Source: Candidatus Peregrinibacteria bacterium
GTDB lineage: Bacteria > Patescibacteriota > Gracilibacteria > UM-FILTER-43-11
Length of the DNA: 6,919 bases
NCBI GenBank assembly: GCA_016220125.1
Contig: JACRIF010000040.1
Location: forward strand, 1-6,919
Direction of reading: 5' to 3'
The notes beneath the pieces were generated by a model that made no database searches, was not told the origin of the DNA, and worked only from the letters and a program-made list of their open reading frames with translations. Below, one piece after another: positions 5,417 through 6,919 of this stretch (position 1 is its first letter; each line of letters opens with the position of its first letter). A program made the position numbers and the translations under genes.

Positions 5417-5994
5417 CGCCGGTAGACAAACACCTTTTCCTCTTCGGCGGATGGCTTGAGCGCATGAATGGGGAAAGCGTTTGAGATCACCACGGTCCCG
5501 GGCTTCAGCGTGGGCCAAATTTCGGCGTGGAACCGTTGCATCGCCTTGGGGAGAAGATAGCAAAAAATGACGGTCGCCTCCTGATAGTCCTGTTTCCAGA
5601 TGTCCCCGAAACGGATCACGCCCTTCGATCGGGAAAGGGCCGCGCGCATCACGCCAAATAAATAAAGCGGAATCGACAATTCGTATCCAATGGCTTTTTT
5701 GACTGTTTTCGCAGTCGCGAACACCAAACGTCCATCCCCGCAACCGAGATCATAGACCACATCGGAGGATTTGAGATTCGCCAACCGCAACATGGTTTGG
5801 TGACGCTTTCGAGCCGAGGGGACAAAGGGGCCACTGGTGAACGCCGCGTAGAACCCCGGCAACAGCAAAACGACAATGGGGATAAAGATCCACAAAGGAC
5901 TGATGGCCGTGAGGCCCAATGCCATCAAAACGCCGACCGCCACACTTGCGATGATGAGGATGAATAAGGCGGCCTCGGCCATAATTTTGGACAT
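5413..5994 (-). CDS. Membrane-anchored class I SAM-dependent methyltransferase, FAM173/ATPSC-KMT-like
   Basis: A 193-residue protein with an N-terminal membrane part of one or two helices (about 8-30 and 33-52) and a cytosolic Rossmann-type methyltransferase domain. Motif I is YDLGCGDGRL (81-90); the acidic residue ending strand 2 is Glu105 in GYELSIPLYLF; GDIWKQDY (130-137), VIFCYLLP (142-149), GTVVISNAFP (166-175) and KVFVYRR at the end follow the order of FAM173-type lysine methyltransferases (PFVP before the domain, YEL-NP, DLWK, FP-W-P, RVWAYD). That family methylates lysines on membrane proteins such as the ATP synthase c subunit in eukaryotes; the bacterial substrate here is unknown. 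The start at 5994 has an alternative ATG four codons in. The gene converges on the 102-residue protein gene. Confidence 0.8.
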   Translation of the reverse strand: MSKIMAEAALFILIIASVAVGVLMALGLTAISPLWIFIPIVVLLLPGFYAAFTSGPFVPSARKRHQTMLRLANLKSSDVVYDLGCGDGRLVFATAKTVKKAIGYELSIPLYLFGVMRAALSRSKGVIRFGDIWKQDYQEATVIFCYLLPKAMQRFHAEIWPTLKPGTVVISNAFPIHALKPSAEEEKVFVYRR

Positions 5995-6101
5995 TAAACG
6001 GTATAATTTTCGTCTCTGATGGAAGCACTATCAACAGGCTGATTCTAATGCCGGTCATGGCAAACTCAAAACACAAATACGATTGGCCTTAAAAACATAA
6101 C

Positions 6102-6130
6102 TTGAAACTAAGGTGGAGGAAACGTATAAT
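6102..6130 (+). promoter_or_regulatory. Strong promoter of the Val-Ala-Val tRNA operon
   Basis: TTGAAA (6102-6107), a 17-base spacer and a perfect TATAAT (6125-6130). Transcription should start near 6137 and cover the palindromic repeat at 6140-6172, tRNA-Val(GAC), both tRNA 5'-half copies and the last two tRNAs, ending at 6671-6707. This is the best-matching promoter in the window. Confidence 0.85.
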
Positions 6131-6139
6131 CCCTATGCT

Positions 6140-6172
6140 TTTTGTCCTTCGACTCCGCTCAGGATGACAAAA
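6140..6172. repeat. REP-like palindromic repeat in the tRNA operon leader
   Basis: TTTTGTC (6140-6146) pairs with GACAAAA (6166-6172), enclosing CTTCGACTCCGCTCAGGAT. The core CCTTCGACTCCGCTCAGG is a kind of dispersed palindrome seen in many bacterial genomes. A related core, split by an extra hairpin, lies at 6454-6488 in the same operon. Placed directly after the expected transcription start, it would form a hairpin at the 5' end of the precursor. Confidence 0.7.
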
Positions 6173-6187
6173 TGCGTCTCAAAATAT

Positions 6188-6263
6188 GGACGGTTAGCTC
6201 AGTTGGTAGAGCACATCGTTGACGTCGATGGGGTCAGAAGTTCGAATCTTCTACCGTCCACCA
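6188..6263 (+). tRNA. tRNA-Val (anticodon GAC)
   Basis: A cloverleaf with acceptor GGACGGT/ACCGTCC (perfect), D stem GCTC/GAGC, anticodon stem CATCG/CGATG with loop TTGACGT giving anticodon GAC, a 5-base variable loop, T stem AGAAG/CTTCT, discriminator A and an encoded CCA. It reads Val codons GUC and GUU. It is the first tRNA of the operon and, unlike the next two, has no copy of its own 5' half in front. Confidence 0.96.
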
Positions 6264-6288
6264 TCACTGTGTCAGCTGAAAGAAGTTT

Positions 6289-6352
6289 GGGCCGGTAGCT
6301 CAGCTCCGCCCTGCGGCGGAGAGCCGCAAAAGTGCGGCTTTGGCTAGGCGCA
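6289..6352 (+). pseudogene. tRNA-Ala 5'-half copy with two hairpins in the D loop
   Basis: GGGCCGGTAGCTCAG (6289-6303) matches the first 15 bases of the downstream tRNA-Ala(CGC) at 14 positions (C for T at base 5). TTGGCTAG and then GCGCA (6340-6352) match the rest of the D loop and following bases with one missing A, which breaks the 3' strand of the D stem. Between them lie exactly 36 bases forming two hairpins (6304-6339). There is no anticodon arm, T arm or 3' acceptor strand before the true tRNA begins at 6377. It is not a functional tRNA by itself. It could be a decayed tandem copy or a structured leader for the tRNA that follows. Confidence 0.85.
6304..6339. repeat. Two tandem 18-base hairpins inside the Ala 5'-half copy
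   Basis: CTCCGCC-CTGC-GGCGGAG (6304-6321) and AGCCGCA-AAAG-TGCGGCT (6322-6339) are directly adjacent. Each has a perfect 7-bp stem and a 4-base loop. They lie between the equivalents of tRNA positions G15 and U16. The pair at 6525-6561 has the same architecture with different stem sequences. Confidence 0.9.
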
Positions 6353-6376
6353 CACCCATCGTCACATCGCCCTCGT

Positions 6377-6453
6377 GGGCTGGTAGCTCAGTTGGCTAGA
6401 GCGCAGCATTCGCATTGCTGAGGTCGGGAGTTCGAGTCTCCTCCAGTCCACCA
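6377..6453 (+). tRNA. tRNA-Ala (anticodon CGC)
   Basis: A cloverleaf with acceptor GGGCTGG/CCAGTCC including the alanine-specific G3:U70 wobble, D stem GCTC/GAGC, anticodon stem CAGCA/TGCTG with loop TTCGCAT (anticodon CGC), T stem GGGAG/CTCCT, discriminator A and an encoded CCA. It reads codon GCG and complements the GGC isoacceptor at 4574. A hairpin-bearing copy of its first half precedes it by 24 bases. Confidence 0.97.
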
Positions 6454-6488
6454 TTCGACTCCGTCCCGAAAAATTGGGACTGCGCTCA
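6454..6488. repeat. REP-like core interrupted by an 18-base hairpin
   Basis: TTCGACT (6454-6460) and GCGCTCA (6482-6488) are the two halves of the repeat core seen uninterrupted, in a close variant, at 6149-6161. Between them is GTCCCGA-AAAA-TTGGGAC (6463-6480), a 7-bp stem (one G-T pair) with a 4-base loop, the same format as the D-loop hairpins. GACT occurs on both sides of the extra bases (6457-6460 and 6478-6481), which could be a target duplication. Confidence 0.65.
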
Positions 6489-6509
6489 TGGTGCACCACC
6501 CTACAATTA

Positions 6510-6576
6510 GGTCGCATAGCTCAGCCCCGCACCTTATGCGGGGGCCCGCCGAAGGGCGGGCTTGGTTAGATTCACA
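6510..6576 (+). pseudogene. tRNA-Val 5'-half copy with two hairpins in the D loop
   Basis: GGTCGCATAGCTCAG (6510-6524) is identical to the first 15 bases of the downstream tRNA-Val(CAC). After a 37-base double hairpin, TTGGTTAGA (6562-6570) continues the identity, and TTCACA (6571-6576) matches the anticodon loop of that tRNA after an apparent 8-base deletion of GCGTTCGA. The D stem 3' strand, anticodon stem, T arm and 3' acceptor strand are missing, so it cannot be an ordinary tRNA. The true tRNA begins at 6591. Confidence 0.87.
6525..6561. repeat. Two tandem hairpins inside the Val 5'-half copy
   Basis: CCCCGCA-CCTTA-TGCGGGG (6525-6543) and GCCCGCC-GAAG-GGCGGGC (6544-6561) are directly adjacent, each with a perfect 7-bp stem and a 5- or 4-base loop. 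They sit at the same D-loop position (after G15) as the pair at 6304-6339, with changed but still paired stem bases. Confidence 0.9.
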
Positions 6577-6590
6577 GCAAGCAGCTTAAT

Positions 6591-6667
6591 GGTCGCATAG
6601 CTCAGTTGGTTAGAGCGTTCGATTCACATTCGAAAGGTCCCAGGTTCGAATCCTGGTGCGACCACCA
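6591..6667 (+). tRNA. tRNA-Val (anticodon CAC)
   Basis: A cloverleaf with perfect acceptor GGTCGCA/TGCGACC, D stem GCTC/GAGC, anticodon stem TTCGA/TCGAA with loop TTCACAT (anticodon CAC), T stem CCAGG/CCTGG, discriminator A and an encoded CCA. It reads Val codon GUG. It is the last tRNA of the operon, 4 bases before the terminator stem. Confidence 0.97.
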
Positions 6668-6670
6668 TTG

Positions 6671-6707
6671 AAACGGAATATCCGATCCTCGTTGGATACG
6701 TTTTTTT
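6671..6707 (+). terminator. Intrinsic terminator of the tRNA operon
   Basis: AAACG (6671-6675) and TATCC (6679-6683) pair with GGATA (6694-6698) and CGTTT (6699-6703), with GAA bulged on one side; the T-run continues to 6707. It lies directly after tRNA-Val(CAC). Confidence 0.75.
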
Positions 6708-6712
6708 GAGCT

Positions 6713-6742
6713 TTGACTAATGGCCTAATTTATCTCTATAAT
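6713..6742 (+). promoter_or_regulatory. Promoter of the right-edge gene
   Basis: TTGACT (6713-6718), an 18-base spacer and a perfect TATAAT (6737-6742). The predicted start near 6749 leaves about 16 bases before the ATG at 6765, without a Shine-Dalgarno. Confidence 0.75.
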
Positions 6743-6764
6743 TCACTTCCTCATTTCACTGTTC

Positions 6765-6919
6765 ATGCTTAACAAGCCACTTTCCCGCACCGAAACCGAG
6801 AAGCCCGTGGCCTCCCCCCATTCTCCCGAGGTCCAAAAGCTCATTCAGTCCAATGCCGTCAAACGATCCGTGAGGCATCTTTCCAATTCCATGGGCGTTT
6901 TGGAGGGCGGCATGCAATC
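6765..6919 (+). CDS. N-terminal fragment of an unrecognised protein
   Basis: An open frame begins at ATG 6765 and runs off the right edge after 51 codons. The visible part is hydrophilic and basic: MLNKPLSRTETEKPVASPHS, then a helix-like stretch (PEVQKLIQSNAVKRSVRHLS) and SMGVLEGGMQ. There is no signal peptide or recognised motif. A clear promoter lies just upstream and the codon use is like that of the neighbours, which supports a real gene. Function cannot be judged from this fragment. Confidence 0.6.
   Translation, partial: MLNKPLSRTETEKPVASPHSPEVQKLIQSNAVKRSVRHLSNSMGVLEGGMQ

Noticed and set aside
4922..5743. A 273-codon open frame on the minus strand
   Set aside because: It runs antisense through the duplicated tRNA end, a terminator and the 102-residue protein gene, and overlaps the methyltransferase in another frame. 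Its composition (His/Arg/Gly/Phe-rich) is typical of a shadow frame.
6113..6298. A 61-codon open frame across tRNA-Val(GAC)
   Set aside because: It is a translation of the promoter, a palindromic repeat and a tRNA; the peptide GRLAQLVEHIVDVDGVRSSNLLPS is the usual false protein read from tRNA genes.
6289..6376. T-box or other known riboswitch in front of tRNA-Ala(CGC)
   Set aside because: T-boxes regulate protein genes and pair with tRNA rather than copy its 5' half; no T-box motif is present and the downstream gene is a tRNA.

Overview
The window comes from a bacterium with balanced base composition. TGA appears to be used as a stop: it ends the GIY-YIG gene and a small membrane-protein gene, which argues against the TGA=Gly code of Gracilibacteria. 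Most genes have no Shine-Dalgarno sequence, and several have a -10-like box only about 10-30 bases before the ATG, so leaderless or very short-leader mRNAs seem common. The archaeal-type PEP carboxylase end, tiny membrane proteins, compact spacing and tRNA-linked GIY-YIG gene are compatible with a Patescibacteria/CPR lineage such as Peregrinibacteria. That placement is an inference with low confidence.

Left part (1-2821): the 3' end of an archaeal-type phosphoenolpyruvate carboxylase; four tandem 12-base repeats; a complete class I aspartate-type aminotransferase (517-1686); a palindrome-rich spacer; then a well-formed promoter, a hairpin leader and a strong ribosome binding site in front of a CDP-alcohol phosphatidyltransferase homologue (1904-2773), which ends at a strong terminator. 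PEP carboxylase makes oxaloacetate and the aminotransferase can turn it into aspartate, so the first two genes could act in sequence.

Middle part (2822-4412): a copper-binding plastocyanin-like lipoprotein followed 6 bases later by a two-helix membrane protein with two embedded histidines (a likely redox pair), then on the minus strand a three-helix membrane protein and a ferritin with a full ferroxidase centre. The theme is metal and redox handling.

Right part (4489-6919): tRNA-Ala(GGC) is followed by a small GIY-YIG endonuclease gene and then by an exact 36-base duplicate of the tRNA 3' end, like a miniature tRNA-integrated islet. Next come an unknown small protein and, converging on it, a membrane-anchored FAM173-like methyltransferase. 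A tRNA operon with a clear promoter and terminator then carries tRNA-Val(GAC), tRNA-Ala(CGC) and tRNA-Val(CAC). The last two tRNAs are each preceded by a copy of their own 5' half in which two adjacent GC-rich 7-bp hairpins sit at exactly the same D-loop position (between G15 and U16). The window ends in the start of an unrecognised gene with its own promoter.

The most unusual signal is this set of tRNA-half copies carrying GC-rich palindromes: two 5' halves with paired D-loop hairpins and one 3' half whose anticodon arm is replaced by a perfect palindrome. Similar hairpins also interrupt or flank other repeats in the window.
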